NCBI GenBank assembly: GCA_039798745.1
Contig: JBDKFK010000001.1
Location: forward strand, 1 to 64,000
Reading direction: 5' to 3'
Source of the DNA: JBDKFK01 sp039798745
GTDB taxonomy: Bacteria > Patescibacteriota > Microgenomatia > UBA1406 > GWC2-37-13
DNA length: 64,000 nt
Below the pieces are notes generated by a model. The model was not told the DNA's origin, did no database searches, and saw nothing but the letters and a program-made list of their open reading frames with translations. Of the stretch, positions 54,702 through 62,501 are shown piece by piece. How positions within the stretch are numbered: position 1 is the stretch's first letter; each line of letters starts with the position of its first letter. Made by a program: the position numbers and the translations under genes.

Positions 54702-55831
54702 CGATTTTTATGAGAGGCTAATGCAGTATTTATAAAATTCATCATGGTTTTTTTGAATACGGCGTCTGAGTACAACTGCGATGATGTTCGTGCGTGATCA
54801 CGCATTTTTTTGTATTCGGTTACGGTAAGGCTTTCCAGAGCACGTATGCTCTTCCATACACTTTCATCAGTAAGCTCGTCAAACAGGAAGCCGTTTTTAC
54901 CTTCCTGTACAGTTTCTTTCAGCCCACCGCTTCTTAAGGCAATTACCGGCACACCATGCCCCATTGCCTCAACGGGGGCAATGCCAAATTCATCATCTAC
55001 TGAAGCAAAAAGGAATGCCTTTGCGCCGGCAATAAGTGAATCTCTTTTTGAATCTGAGAGATTACCCATAAACTCAATTGTTTCTCCGGCGATATGTCTG
55101 AGAGAGTCTTCATCGCGGCCCGAACCTACTATTTTGAGGGGTAGTGAATGTTCATTGGCAGTTTCTATAAGTGTGTCGATATGTTTTGCACGTGCAAGGC
55201 GGGATACGGTAATATAATAACCATTTTTTTCATGTTTTGTATTTGTATCAATCTGATCGGGTATCTTTACCGGAGGGTAAATAACGGTAGAATCGCGACG
55301 ATAAAATTTTGTTATACGTTTTTGAGTCTCTATAGAGTTTGCTATAAAATGATCAACCCTCTGTGAAGAAAGGAAATCCCACATACGTAGTTTATGGTTT
55401 ATGAGATGCCCATAAACACGTACTGGCCAGTAACGTTGCCATTCACGGGCGGTCTCGTAATAATACAGATATCTGGGCTGGTGATGGAGGTAACACAGAT
55501 GAAGCGTTTCGGGTCTTGTGATGATTCCTTTTGACATATAAGAGCCTGATGACGATAGTACCAGGTCATAGTTTGAAAAGTTGAAGCTTTCCCATATGAG
55601 TGGAGTAATAAAGCGTAGAGGTGAGTATAGCTTTTTCATAAACGGAACACGGTCTGCCCATGATGCATGGACATTTTTTTCGTTTATATGTGTGCTGTGG
55701 ATGCCTAATGATTCGGGGTTATAGAACGAGGTATATATGTCAGCGTCCGGAAACATCTCGTGAAGCGCGACAAGAACCCGCTCCGCTCCTCCAAACTCCT
55801 GAAGTTGATCATGGACAATAGCTACTTTCAT
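54692..55831 (-). CDS. GT4-family glycosyltransferase
   Basis: 379 residues from ATG 55831 (MKVAIVHDQLQEFGGAERVL). GT-B fold: FGGAERVL in the first loop, TVSRLARAKHIDTLI at the start of the C-terminal domain, and E-x7-E around DEFGIAPVEAMGHGVPV. Similar to capsular and O-antigen mannosyltransferases. It stands alone, just outside the main island, next to uppP. TACAAT with a preceding TGG lies 6 bases before the ATG, so the mRNA is probably leaderless; the open frame upstream to 55879 is then not used. Confidence 0.87.
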   Translation of the reverse strand: MKVAIVHDQLQEFGGAERVLVALHEMFPDADIYTSFYNPESLGIHSTHINEKNVHASWADRVPFMKKLYSPLRFITPLIWESFNFSNYDLVLSSSGSYMSKGIITRPETLHLCYLHHQPRYLYYYETAREWQRYWPVRVYGHLINHKLRMWDFLSSQRVDHFIANSIETQKRITKFYRRDSTVIYPPVKIPDQIDTNTKHEKNGYYITVSRLARAKHIDTLIETANEHSLPLKIVGSGRDEDSLRHIAGETIEFMGNLSDSKRDSLIAGAKAFLFASVDDEFGIAPVEAMGHGVPVIALRSGGLKETVQEGKNGFLFDELTDESVWKSIRALESLTVTEYKKMRDHARTSSQLYSDAVFKKTMMNFINTALASHKNRHS

Positions 55832-55837
55832 GACATT

Positions 55838-55846
55838 ATTGTACCA
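55838..55846 (-). promoter_or_regulatory. Extended -10 of a leaderless GT4 transcript
   Basis: TGG plus TACAAT on the minus strand, 6 bases before the ATG at 55831. Confidence 0.45.
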
Positions 55847-55924
55847 GTAAACGTTGTGGATTGTAGAAATAAGTGTCATATCAGGTTACTATGCGATCTT
55901 CTTGATTCGTAGCAAAAATACCAT

Positions 55925-55930
55925 TATATT
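55925..55930 (+). promoter_or_regulatory. -10 box of a leaderless uppP transcript
   Basis: TATATT, exactly 6 bases before the ATG at 55937. Confidence 0.35.
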
Positions 55931-55936
55931 TTGAAC

Positions 55937-56737
55937 ATGAATTTATTCTATGTAACAATACTTGCAGTGGTAGAGGGAATCACAGAGTTTCTGCCGGTGT
56001 CATCAACCTTTCACCTCATCTTAACTTCTCATATACTTGGACTGTCGCAATCTGATTTTTGGAAGCTGTTTGAGGTTTTTGTACAGTCAGGAGCGATACT
56101 TTCGGTATTGATAATATCGTGGAAAGCGCTGTGGCAGGATAGAAAGCTTATGAAAAATGTCATCATTTCATTTTTACCGACAGCGGTTATCGGATTTGCA
56201 TTCTACAAAATAATTAAAGGTATATTTTTTCAGGCAAACCTTCTTATGGCGTTTGTATTTTTGGTTGTGGGCGTAGCATTTTTTGTGACTGAGCAAATGG
56301 TAAAGAGTGATCAACTTGTGCTCAAAAAACAGCTGAAGTCACTCACTATATGGGAGGCAGTTCTTATAGGACTTGTTCAAGCGTTGGCAGTTGTTCCGGG
56401 AGTTTCACGTGCCGGATCGGTAATACTGGGAATGATGTTTATGCAGTACCGACGTGATGAATCCGCAAAATATTCTTTCTATTTGTCTATTCCTACAATT
56501 TTTGCTGCCTCTGCGTATGATCTTCTCAAGATGCGGCATCTTATTGCTTCAAATCCTGACTACATAACCTATCTTGTTTTTGGTTTTGTCGTGGCCTTTG
56601 CCACGTCATATATTGTCGTAAAATGGCTGTTAGGTTATCTTAAATCTCATACGCTCGAGGTATTCGCATGGTATCGTATAGGTTTGTTCGCTCTTCTTGT
56701 AGTGTTGACCGCGACTAATATATTTAAGTTTCTTTGA
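55937..56737 (+). CDS. uppP: Undecaprenyl-diphosphate phosphatase
   Basis: 266 residues from ATG 55937 (a TTG two codons upstream is in frame). UppP/BacA removes a phosphate from undecaprenyl diphosphate so the carrier can be reused in wall and glycan synthesis. Motif 1 reads EGITEFLPVSSTFHLIL; the usual SSTGH has Phe at residue 25 in place of Gly. Motif 2 reads VPGVSRAGSVI where PGTSRSG is usual. The catalytic Glu, Ser, His and Arg positions are kept. Helix number and length are normal. It supports the glycan island. Confidence 0.9.
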   Translation: MNLFYVTILAVVEGITEFLPVSSTFHLILTSHILGLSQSDFWKLFEVFVQSGAILSVLIISWKALWQDRKLMKNVIISFLPTAVIGFAFYKIIKGIFFQANLLMAFVFLVVGVAFFVTEQMVKSDQLVLKKQLKSLTIWEAVLIGLVQALAVVPGVSRAGSVILGMMFMQYRRDESAKYSFYLSIPTIFAASAYDLLKMRHLIASNPDYITYLVFGFVVAFATSYIVVKWLLGYLKSHTLEVFAWYRIGLFALLVVLTATNIFKFL

Positions 56738-56743
56738 ATCAAG

Positions 56744-56772
56744 TTGACACTAGCAGATTTCAACTTTATCAT
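56744..56772 (+). promoter_or_regulatory. Sigma-70 promoter of a leaderless gene
   Basis: TTGACA (56744-56749), 17 bp, TATCAT (56767-56772), then 6 bases to the ATG at 56779. The best -35/-10 pair among the leaderless candidates. Confidence 0.65.
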
Positions 56773-56778
56773 ATTCAT

Positions 56779-57411
56779 ATGAAAGAATTCCGACTTGGTA
56801 CGATAGTATTCCTTACGTTACTCGCCATTCCCATAACTCTGCAGATGTCACAACATCATCTTAATCCCACAAAGACACAGGCTGAAGCTCAGACTCTTGC
56901 GGCTGTGATAACTCCAACGTCTGCGTGTAAAACAGGAGTTAATACATTTTCTGTTGAAACCTCATGTCCTGAGGGTTATAGATACGCAAAATACACCTGT
57001 TATGATGAAAGCGCCGGAACTCTCGGTTCTTCCTCGAGCTGTAAACCCTCATCGGCATGGATAGAGTTTGCACGGAGTGCCTGTAATGGCCGGTCAAGCT
57101 GCGGTCCCAGTATTACCCCTACAATGACAGTCTGTAAAAGAGGATTGAATTCGTATACGTTTGAAAACGATTGTACCGTTCCCGGCTATACAGCCCGGGG
57201 ACACCGCACCATGTCTTATTCATGCTATGACGGCACCAAAGGAACATTCAGTATGAGAGTATGTCAGACTACTGATAGCCTCGTAAAAAGTGCGACACAG
57301 ATCTGTCAGACCTATGACTCTTCATGTTCATCGGCAACCCCCACCCCTCAAAGGGGAACGCCTACACCGATTCTTTGGGTAACCAAGGGAGCAGGCTTTG
57401 AGAGCTTCTAA
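56779..57411 (+). CDS. Secreted protein with two six-cysteine repeats
   Basis: 210 residues from ATG 56779; a TTG at 56734 is in frame but lies upstream of the promoter. Signal peptide or anchor (LGTIVFLTLLAIPITL), spacer, then two repeats of about 60 residues, each with six Cys in matching order: CKTGVNTFS ... CYDESAGT ... CNGRSSC and CKRGLNSYT ... CYDGTKGT ... CQTYDSSC. A Thr/Pro linker and a short tail end the protein. Three disulfides per repeat are likely. The CNGRSSC ending faintly recalls SUEL-type rhamnose/galactose-binding lectins, but the rest does not match well. Function unknown; glycan binding is only a guess. Confidence 0.65.
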   Translation: MKEFRLGTIVFLTLLAIPITLQMSQHHLNPTKTQAEAQTLAAVITPTSACKTGVNTFSVETSCPEGYRYAKYTCYDESAGTLGSSSSCKPSSAWIEFARSACNGRSSCGPSITPTMTVCKRGLNSYTFENDCTVPGYTARGHRTMSYSCYDGTKGTFSMRVCQTTDSLVKSATQICQTYDSSCSSATPTPQRGTPTPILWVTKGAGFESF

Positions 57412-57482
57412 GTGAAGAATCTTAAACTAAAGGTTGTAACCCATCCCTTTAAGCATATACGTAGATATAATGAAGAAAAATG

Positions 57483-57554
57483 AGCGGCGGACCGGATTTG
57501 AACCGGCGACCTTCTCCTTGGCAAGGAGACATTCTACCGCTGAACTACCGCCGC
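57483..57554 (-). tRNA. tRNA-Gly (anticodon GCC)
   Basis: Full cloverleaf on the minus strand: 7-bp acceptor GCGGCGG/CCGCCGC, D arm with AGTTCAGCGGTAGAA, anticodon stem CTCCT/AGGAG with loop TGCCA centred on GCC, and T arm GCCGG TTCAAAT CCGGT. CCA is not encoded. A T-run follows the 3' end. Promoter at 57564-57592. Confidence 0.96.
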
Positions 57555-57563
57555 GGTTCGATT

Positions 57564-57592
57564 AGTATACCAAAAGCGCTCTCCTTACTCAA
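57564..57592 (-). promoter_or_regulatory. tRNA-Gly promoter
   Basis: Minus strand TTGAGT (57587-57592), 17 bp, TATACT (57564-57569), with TGG before the -10. Confidence 0.65.
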
Positions 57593-57604
57593 CTGGTAAG
57601 GTCT

Positions 57605-58456
57605 TCATATGTTTGCTATGACTACGGCCACGATTGTAAAGATTCCTCCCAGTAATTCCAGCCCTGAAGGCATTTCGTTGAGAAGCAGCAGTGCAAAGAG
57701 CGGACCAAACAAAAGTTCCGATGATACCAGTATACTTCCCACATTAAGATTGGTTTTCTGAAATCCTATAAGAAACAGATACGATATCGCCAAAAACATT
57801 GCTCCAAAAAGGGCAATCACTCCCCACGCAGTGAGAGGCATCCAAGGTATGGTCAAAGTATGGGTAAAGATCAATACGATAACCGCCATAACACAACCGG
57901 CCAGTGTTTGAATCATCACCAGACCAAGCCTGTCAGTTGATTCGCCGAGTATTTTTTGAAATATAGAGGCTATGGTTTGAAGAACTCCTGAAATAAGTCC
58001 AAATATAAATCCAATATTCAGCGTAAATCCCTGAAACGGATTTGTAAAACATATGAGCGCGGCCATGATACATAATAAAGTTATTTGTTTTTTCCGTTCT
58101 ATCGTTTCTTTAAAGAACACAGAACCACAGATGAATGATGATACTAAATTGGCGATATAAAATGAAAAAACTGCAAGCGAGACTTTTGTATAAAAAACGG
58201 AGAGAGTAAAGAAAATTACTGAGATTGGAAACGAAACGGCAAATAGTAAGAGAGTTTGTTTATTGAGTTTCTTAAATTTTATCTTCTGCCCGGTAAATAG
58301 TACTACACTATATGCCATTATAAATGCTCCGGCAAATCTTAAAGCAATTACCTGGTAAGGGTTCAACCAGCTGGAAAGATATTTCGCAATTACACCTGAA
58401 AGGCCGAAGAGAATGCCTATGGTAAGGAGCGATAAAGGCCCGATATATTTATTCAT
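57605..58456 (-). CDS. EamA/DMT-superfamily transporter
   Basis: 283 residues, ten helices in two EamA repeats. NPYQVIALRFAGAFIMAYSVV in the first half and SILVSSELLFGPLFALLLLNE in the second are the usual signature stretches of RhaT/YdcZ-like drug/metabolite transporters. The substrate cannot be told. The preceding coiled-coil gene ends one base before it, so the two are likely one transcript. Confidence 0.82.
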   Translation of the reverse strand: MNKYIGPLSLLTIGILFGLSGVIAKYLSSWLNPYQVIALRFAGAFIMAYSVVLFTGQKIKFKKLNKQTLLLFAVSFPISVIFFTLSVFYTKVSLAVFSFYIANLVSSFICGSVFFKETIERKKQITLLCIMAALICFTNPFQGFTLNIGFIFGLISGVLQTIASIFQKILGESTDRLGLVMIQTLAGCVMAVIVLIFTHTLTIPWMPLTAWGVIALFGAMFLAISYLFLIGFQKTNLNVGSILVSSELLFGPLFALLLLNEMPSGLELLGGIFTIVAVVIANI

Positions 58457-58457
58457 A

Positions 58458-58862
58458 TTAATTAATCTGAGTTATCCGTTCGGTCAGCCAGATTATAAGA
58501 ATACCTGACAGTAACGCGATAATCGGATATGAAAGGAGCGGCAACGTTTCGGTTATTTCCCAAAAACCCCGCCAGATGAGAACAATGCCTAGAGTAATAA
58601 GAAGCGTGAAGATATATCTGTGTCTGGCTATCTTATATACGAGCAGTTTATGAAGATATCCAAGCTCTTTTTGAGTAAAACCGTTCTTCATAAGCGCCCT
58701 TACAGGTTGTTTCTTTATACTTTTTATGATGTCTGTTTCTATATGGGATATTTTCTTTTCCTCTTTTTCAATCTTCTCTTCAGACGCCTCAATTCGCTCG
58801 GTTTCTTTGAGCAGTCTACGTTCTATTGACTTTAATTTATTGATTTCACTGGAGCGTGCCAT
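58458..58862 (-). CDS. Coiled-coil protein with two membrane helices, unknown
   Basis: 134 residues from ATG 58862 (MARSSEINKLKSIERRLLKE); a longer frame begins at 58916. Residues 1-45 are a charged coiled coil, then KQPVRALMKNGFTQKELGYLHKLLVYK, and two hydrophobic helices near the C-terminus (YIFTLLITLGIVLIW, IIALLSGILIIWL). No family recognised. Adjacent to the DMT transporter on the same strand. Confidence 0.55.
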   Translation of the reverse strand: MARSSEINKLKSIERRLLKETERIEASEEKIEKEEKKISHIETDIIKSIKKQPVRALMKNGFTQKELGYLHKLLVYKIARHRYIFTLLITLGIVLIWRGFWEITETLPLLSYPIIALLSGILIIWLTERITQIN

Positions 58863-58927
58863 GAGTTGATTATAGATTATGAGAGATTCACATATCAATG
58901 CCATGTGAAATATCAATGAAGAAGATG

Positions 58928-59000
58928 TGGTAGGAGTCAGAGTCGAACTGACATCTGAGGTTTTTCAGACCCCCGCCGTGACCACCTTGGCTATCCTACC
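58928..59000 (-). tRNA. tRNA-Phe (anticodon GAA)
   Basis: Cloverleaf on the minus strand: acceptor GGTAGGA/TCCTACC, D arm GCC...GGC, anticodon stem GGGGT/ACCTC (one G-T) with loop CTGAAAA giving GAA, T arm GTCAG TTCGACT CTGAC, discriminator A. CCA not encoded. The D loop is long (AAGGTGGTCAC) and the acceptor is unusual for Phe, but the anticodon is clear. Confidence 0.9.
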
Positions 59001-59032
59001 TGATGTAATTAGCTACCTCTACCGATCTATAA

Positions 59033-59041
59033 AGTATATCA
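59033..59041 (-). promoter_or_regulatory. tRNA-Phe extended -10
   Basis: TGA plus TATACT on the minus strand, about 33 bases before the tRNA 5' end; no clear -35. Confidence 0.35.
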
Positions 59042-59046
59042 TACGT

Positions 59047-60237
59047 TCATTCTTTTGAGAAGCTATTTTGAGACTTTTTTCTGTATATATATACTATTAA
59101 AGCAGTGGCTATAAGCGCAAGTTCGAGACCTATATACAGCTTTGGTTTATAGGGGAGGGGAAGCAGGAACGCTACACTATTTATGAGGAGAACAGGCAAG
59201 ATGTAGGTAATCAGCTTGGCAGATTGCAAAAATGTGAACCCTGTCATAATCCAGAGAATCATCGCCGGATGACCATACCGCACTTCCGAGACGATATTGC
59301 TGTAATTAAAAGGATAGCCTGGAATGATAAGGTACACTATGAATCCCAAGAGGCCTAACAGGATCAATGGTTTTATATGTTTGTGATTCATCTTTAGCCA
59401 TGATATAACGCACACGACCGGGGCAAATATGAATATGAGATATTCCGACAGCCAGGCGTTCATAGTCTGCATAAGTCCATTTTTATAAAATAGCATAGTG
59501 TGCCAGTGAGGCTGCATATAACGTGAAAAGTTATCAACGCCGCGAAAAAATAAAAAGGGAAAGGGATAGAGAGGATTGCCATAATAAAACCAGTTGCGCA
59601 GATACCATGAGGCACCAAAGAGAACGAATGGAATGATGAACATATATACACGTTGGAAGGTCAGATATTCCCATACCTTCTTACCCAGCACAATACATGC
59701 GGCAATCATAAAAACAGGCCCTGAGAACTTTGCCCCGGCAAGCATACCCGCGGCTGTTCCCAATAACCAAAAATATTTGCGTGAGGCCTCAGGTTTGAGG
59801 AGTAAATATACAAGCCATACAAAAAAAACATTAAGCCAGAGGTCGGCCGTCTGAGTAGGAAGGAGTCGAATCATGGTAGGGAGAAATACTATCGAAGTTA
59901 CACAAACAAGAGCGGTTGTGTGATTAAGCCCAAGCCGTTTAGCGCATTTATACAGCACTACGCATAATATTGTCCATGCCGCAACATTAAATAGATTAAG
60001 CGGTATGTGTAATGCTACAAATAGGCTAAGAATGAGTTCGGTAGATCCGGGATATGTGGGATTGGGAAAATGAAACGATCCGGGATTCATAATTGTCCCG
60101 TCAAGCACACGATAGGCCATCGGGATATGGTATGACGTACTATCAACCTCTGTCGGTTGGGTTGTTATACCGTTATATATTGCGGTAGAAAGATATATGG
60201 CAATAAGAAGATAAAGCGTTACCTGCAGTAGTCTCAT
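59047..60237 (-). CDS. GT-C-like membrane glycosyltransferase
   Basis: 396 residues, about 10 helices. VDSTSYHIPMAYRVLDG and FPNPTYPGSTELILSLFVAL lie where the GT-C acidic and substrate loops are found, and FGASWYLRNWFYYGNPLYPFPF is a conserved stretch of this CPR/Chloroflexi-type family. It lies apart from the main island, between tRNA-Phe and tRNA-Ile. No partner genes are adjacent. Substrate unknown. Confidence 0.7.
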   Translation of the reverse strand: MRLLQVTLYLLIAIYLSTAIYNGITTQPTEVDSTSYHIPMAYRVLDGTIMNPGSFHFPNPTYPGSTELILSLFVALHIPLNLFNVAAWTILCVVLYKCAKRLGLNHTTALVCVTSIVFLPTMIRLLPTQTADLWLNVFFVWLVYLLLKPEASRKYFWLLGTAAGMLAGAKFSGPVFMIAACIVLGKKVWEYLTFQRVYMFIIPFVLFGASWYLRNWFYYGNPLYPFPFLFFRGVDNFSRYMQPHWHTMLFYKNGLMQTMNAWLSEYLIFIFAPVVCVISWLKMNHKHIKPLILLGLLGFIVYLIIPGYPFNYSNIVSEVRYGHPAMILWIMTGFTFLQSAKLITYILPVLLINSVAFLLPLPYKPKLYIGLELALIATALIVYIYRKKSQNSFSKE

Positions 60238-60245
60238 AACTTAAG

Positions 60246-60317
60246 TGCACCCACTTGGATTCGAACCAAGGACATCTACTTTATAAGAGTAGCGCTCTAC
60301 CACTGAGCTATAGGTGC
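60246..60317 (-). tRNA. tRNA-Ile (anticodon UAU)
   Basis: Cloverleaf on the minus strand: acceptor GCACCTA/TGGGTGC, D arm GCTC AGTGGTA GAGC, anticodon stem CTACT/AGTAG (5 perfect pairs) around the 7-base loop CTTATAA, placing TAT at positions 34-36; T arm CTTGG TTCGAAT CCAAG; discriminator A. UAU reads AUA. Most bacteria instead use a CAU tRNA modified by TilS for AUA, so this is unusual. Genes here use AUA freely. Confidence 0.9.
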
Positions 60318-60331
60318 TCAACACAAAGCTT

Positions 60332-60337
60332 ATTATA
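60332..60337 (-). promoter_or_regulatory. tRNA-Ile -10 box
   Basis: TATAAT on the minus strand, 14 bases before the tRNA 5' end. Confidence 0.45.
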
Positions 60338-60360
60338 CTAAATCTTTGGCTGAATGAGAA

Positions 60361-60369
60361 TGTTATAAT
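60361..60369 (+). promoter_or_regulatory. Extended -10 before the RlmI-like gene
   Basis: TGT plus TATAAT, 9 bases before the ATG at 60379, so the mRNA has a leader of about 3 bases or none. Confidence 0.45.
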
Positions 60370-60378
60370 AGTCCGTAC

Positions 60379-61248
60379 ATGGAATATAACCTTTTACATA
60401 CAAAATTCGAGGAATACGAGCTGATTGACTCAGGAGAAGGGGAAAAACTGGAGCGATTCGGTAAGTATCTGCTTATCCGTCCCGAACCCAAAGCTATCTG
60501 GAACCGGCAGTCTACCGTGAAACAGTGGTTTCAGGCGCACGCGCGTTATGTGAGAAATACAACAGGCGGAGGTAAGTGGAAGTTTTTTAAACCTATAGAT
60601 GATGCCTGGCATATATCCTGGGATACACTCACTTTTGAACTGCGACCCATGGGATTTAAACACGTGGGCATTTTTCCGGAGCAGGCTTCGATATGGGAAA
60701 AAACACAGTCAATAATACGAAACGCAGGTCGTCCGGTAAACGTACTTAACTTATTTGCGTATACAGGGGGATCTACGGTAGCCTGTCTTTCTGCAGGAGC
60801 CAAGGTAACTCATGTGGATTCTGTTAAAGATATCGTAGACTGGGCTCATCAAAATGTAATACTTTCAGGCCTTGATGATAAGCCTGTCCGCTGGATAGTA
60901 GAGGATGCGGTGAAATATGTAAGACGCGAAATTAAACGCGGGCACCAGTACGATGCCGTTATTATGGATCCGCCAAAGTTTGGACGTGGTTCAAATGGAG
61001 AGGTCTGGAAGCTGGAAAAGGATTTGCCACTCCTTATAGATCTTTGTAAGGAACTCCTTACTCCGCATCCATTATTTTTCCTTGTAAATGCGTACGATGT
61101 TTCCTTTACCGCTGTTACTTTGCGAAATATAGTTTCACAGCGACTTGCTCATATGGGGGGAACAATTGATTTTGGTGAACTCATAATCCAACCTACGCGT
61201 AGTCATATGGTGCTTTCAACAAGTATTTTCTCGATGTGGCACATGTAA
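60379..61248 (+). CDS. Class I SAM-dependent rRNA methyltransferase (RlmI/RlmK-like)
   Basis: 289 residues. SAM-binding motif I is VLNLFAYTGGSTVACLSAGA (about 127-146); motif IV is MDPPKFGRG (about 198-206), the DPP-KF form of the RlmI/RlmL-K family that methylates 23S rRNA. LVNAYDVSF follows where motif V-VI lies. The N-terminal PUA domain of E. coli RlmI is replaced by a shorter domain. The exact target base is unknown. The divergent neighbour is tRNA-Ile. Confidence 0.83.
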   Translation: MEYNLLHTKFEEYELIDSGEGEKLERFGKYLLIRPEPKAIWNRQSTVKQWFQAHARYVRNTTGGGKWKFFKPIDDAWHISWDTLTFELRPMGFKHVGIFPEQASIWEKTQSIIRNAGRPVNVLNLFAYTGGSTVACLSAGAKVTHVDSVKDIVDWAHQNVILSGLDDKPVRWIVEDAVKYVRREIKRGHQYDAVIMDPPKFGRGSNGEVWKLEKDLPLLIDLCKELLTPHPLFFLVNAYDVSFTAVTLRNIVSQRLAHMGGTIDFGELIIQPTRSHMVLSTSIFSMWHM

Positions 61249-61257
61249 ATGCCTATA

Positions 61258-61286
61258 TTGCATTTGCTATCAGGGTTCGTTATAGT
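61258..61286 (+). promoter_or_regulatory. Sigma-70 promoter close to the start codon
   Basis: TTGCAT (61258-61263), 17 bp, TATAGT (61281-61286), 10 bases before the ATG at 61297; an ATG at 61287 is closed at once by TAG. Confidence 0.6.
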
Positions 61287-61296
61287 ATGAATTAGT

Positions 61297-62352
61297 ATGG
61301 AAGAAATACCACAAGATATTCCTTTGGAATCAACGAAGACCAAGCTCTTGGCTCTGTGGTTCATTATAGTTTCTCTCGTGAGCATTCTTGTTGTAGTCGG
61401 TACACTGCTCCTTGTCATGAATACAATATCGTACAGTGTCCTGCCTGACGATGTGATGTTTGTTTCACTATTTTTGTACGGATCAATGATCGTTGTTTTT
61501 GGATATATCTGTGTACTTGGATATAAAGTATCAGCAGCTATTCATAGGTTAGAGTTTCAAGCTTATCGTTCAGCTCGACTTCTTTTTCTTGTAAACATTG
61601 TTGGTTCGAGCATTAATATACTTCTTTCAATTATTTTAAAACTAGGTTCGGTAGGAATAGTAACTTCTCTAAGTAGTGTTATAGTCAATGGGATTCTCTT
61701 ATATTTATTAAGTTCTGAAAGGCGACTCTTTACTAAAGAAGGAAAACAATCTCTATGGAAGATGTCGGTAGCTGGGGTCGCGCTACTCGTGGTTGTATCT
61801 GTTACGGGACTATATCTTCAAGTTCTTACTCACCAACGAAAGGAATCAGCGATAAGAGAGTTAGATCAGAAAATTGCTAACGAATTAGCCAAACAAAATG
61901 CCGAACCGGTCGTGACGAAGTGGACTAAGTATCAGAATGATGTATTTCATTTTCAGATGGATGTTCCTGAAGGGTGGACGATAAAAGAATACCCTCCTGA
62001 TACAGAGTTTGGGCAGCAGAGTACCCTTATCGCTTTCAGTGGAGATAAGCCTCTGTCAGGAAACCGCTTCGTAGCCCTCGAGAATGCTCATACCTATATC
62101 ATTGTATTTCCATCGACAGATACAGCTGGCTACGATCTATTTCAACGTAGGATGTCACTAATAGGTCGGGATAATTTTACACACGCTACGCTGGGTGGAG
62201 TGCCAGGAGTAGATAGTAGTTTAAACATATCTGCGGAACATGCTGGATATGTGTACGAGTTTTTCATGAAACTTCAGACAGACGAAGAATATAACTTCAG
62301 TTATTCTTCACTCTCACTCAAAATGAAGGACTCGTTTAAGTTTACACAGTGA
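61297..62352 (+). CDS. Membrane protein with C-terminal outside domain, unknown
   Basis: 351 residues. Five hydrophobic segments in the first 170 residues (about 17-41, 48-70, 90-112, 115-133, 150-170), then a short charged helix (QRKESAIRELDQKIANELAKQ) and a soluble domain of about 150 residues beginning WTKYQNDVFHFQMDVPEGW. That opening (YxND-FxF-x-PxGW) is typical of PsbP-like/DUF-type extracellular domains in many bacteria. No catalytic motif. Stands alone with its own promoter. Confidence 0.6.
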   Translation: MEEIPQDIPLESTKTKLLALWFIIVSLVSILVVVGTLLLVMNTISYSVLPDDVMFVSLFLYGSMIVVFGYICVLGYKVSAAIHRLEFQAYRSARLLFLVNIVGSSINILLSIILKLGSVGIVTSLSSVIVNGILLYLLSSERRLFTKEGKQSLWKMSVAGVALLVVVSVTGLYLQVLTHQRKESAIRELDQKIANELAKQNAEPVVTKWTKYQNDVFHFQMDVPEGWTIKEYPPDTEFGQQSTLIAFSGDKPLSGNRFVALENAHTYIIVFPSTDTAGYDLFQRRMSLIGRDNFTHATLGGVPGVDSSLNISAEHAGYVYEFFMKLQTDEEYNFSYSSLSLKMKDSFKFTQ

Positions 62353-62376
62353 CCGCCGTAAAGGTTGTATAGACGG

Positions 62377-62501
62377 GCCCCACTTCGCCATGTGTATATC
62401 GGGCTTCGTTAGGGGCACTCTTCGCGATGAGGTTTTAAAGATCCTACAACTTTTAGTGGCCGTGCCACCTCGTAGCCCCATTATATTTTAGGGGCGAAGT
62501 G
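62377..62501. other. Highly structured gene-less stretch beside tRNA-Ala
   Basis: Arms CACTTCGCC (62381-62389) and GGCGAAGTG (62493-62501) pair perfectly across 100 bases. Inside, GGGGC (62412-62416) can pair with GCCCC (62475-62479), which can also pair with GGGGC at 62491-62495; a GTGGC/GCCAC hairpin with 3-base loop lies at about 62456-62468. It is richer in G+C than its surroundings and abuts the tRNA-Ala 3' end. It could be a processed tail of the tRNA transcript or a small RNA on either strand. No known family recognised and no T-run seen. Confidence 0.3.

Noticed and set aside
62430..62470. T-box-like motif (GAGGTGGCACGG) on the minus strand
   Set aside because: No specifier stem, no terminator and no synthetase or amino-acid gene follows in that direction.
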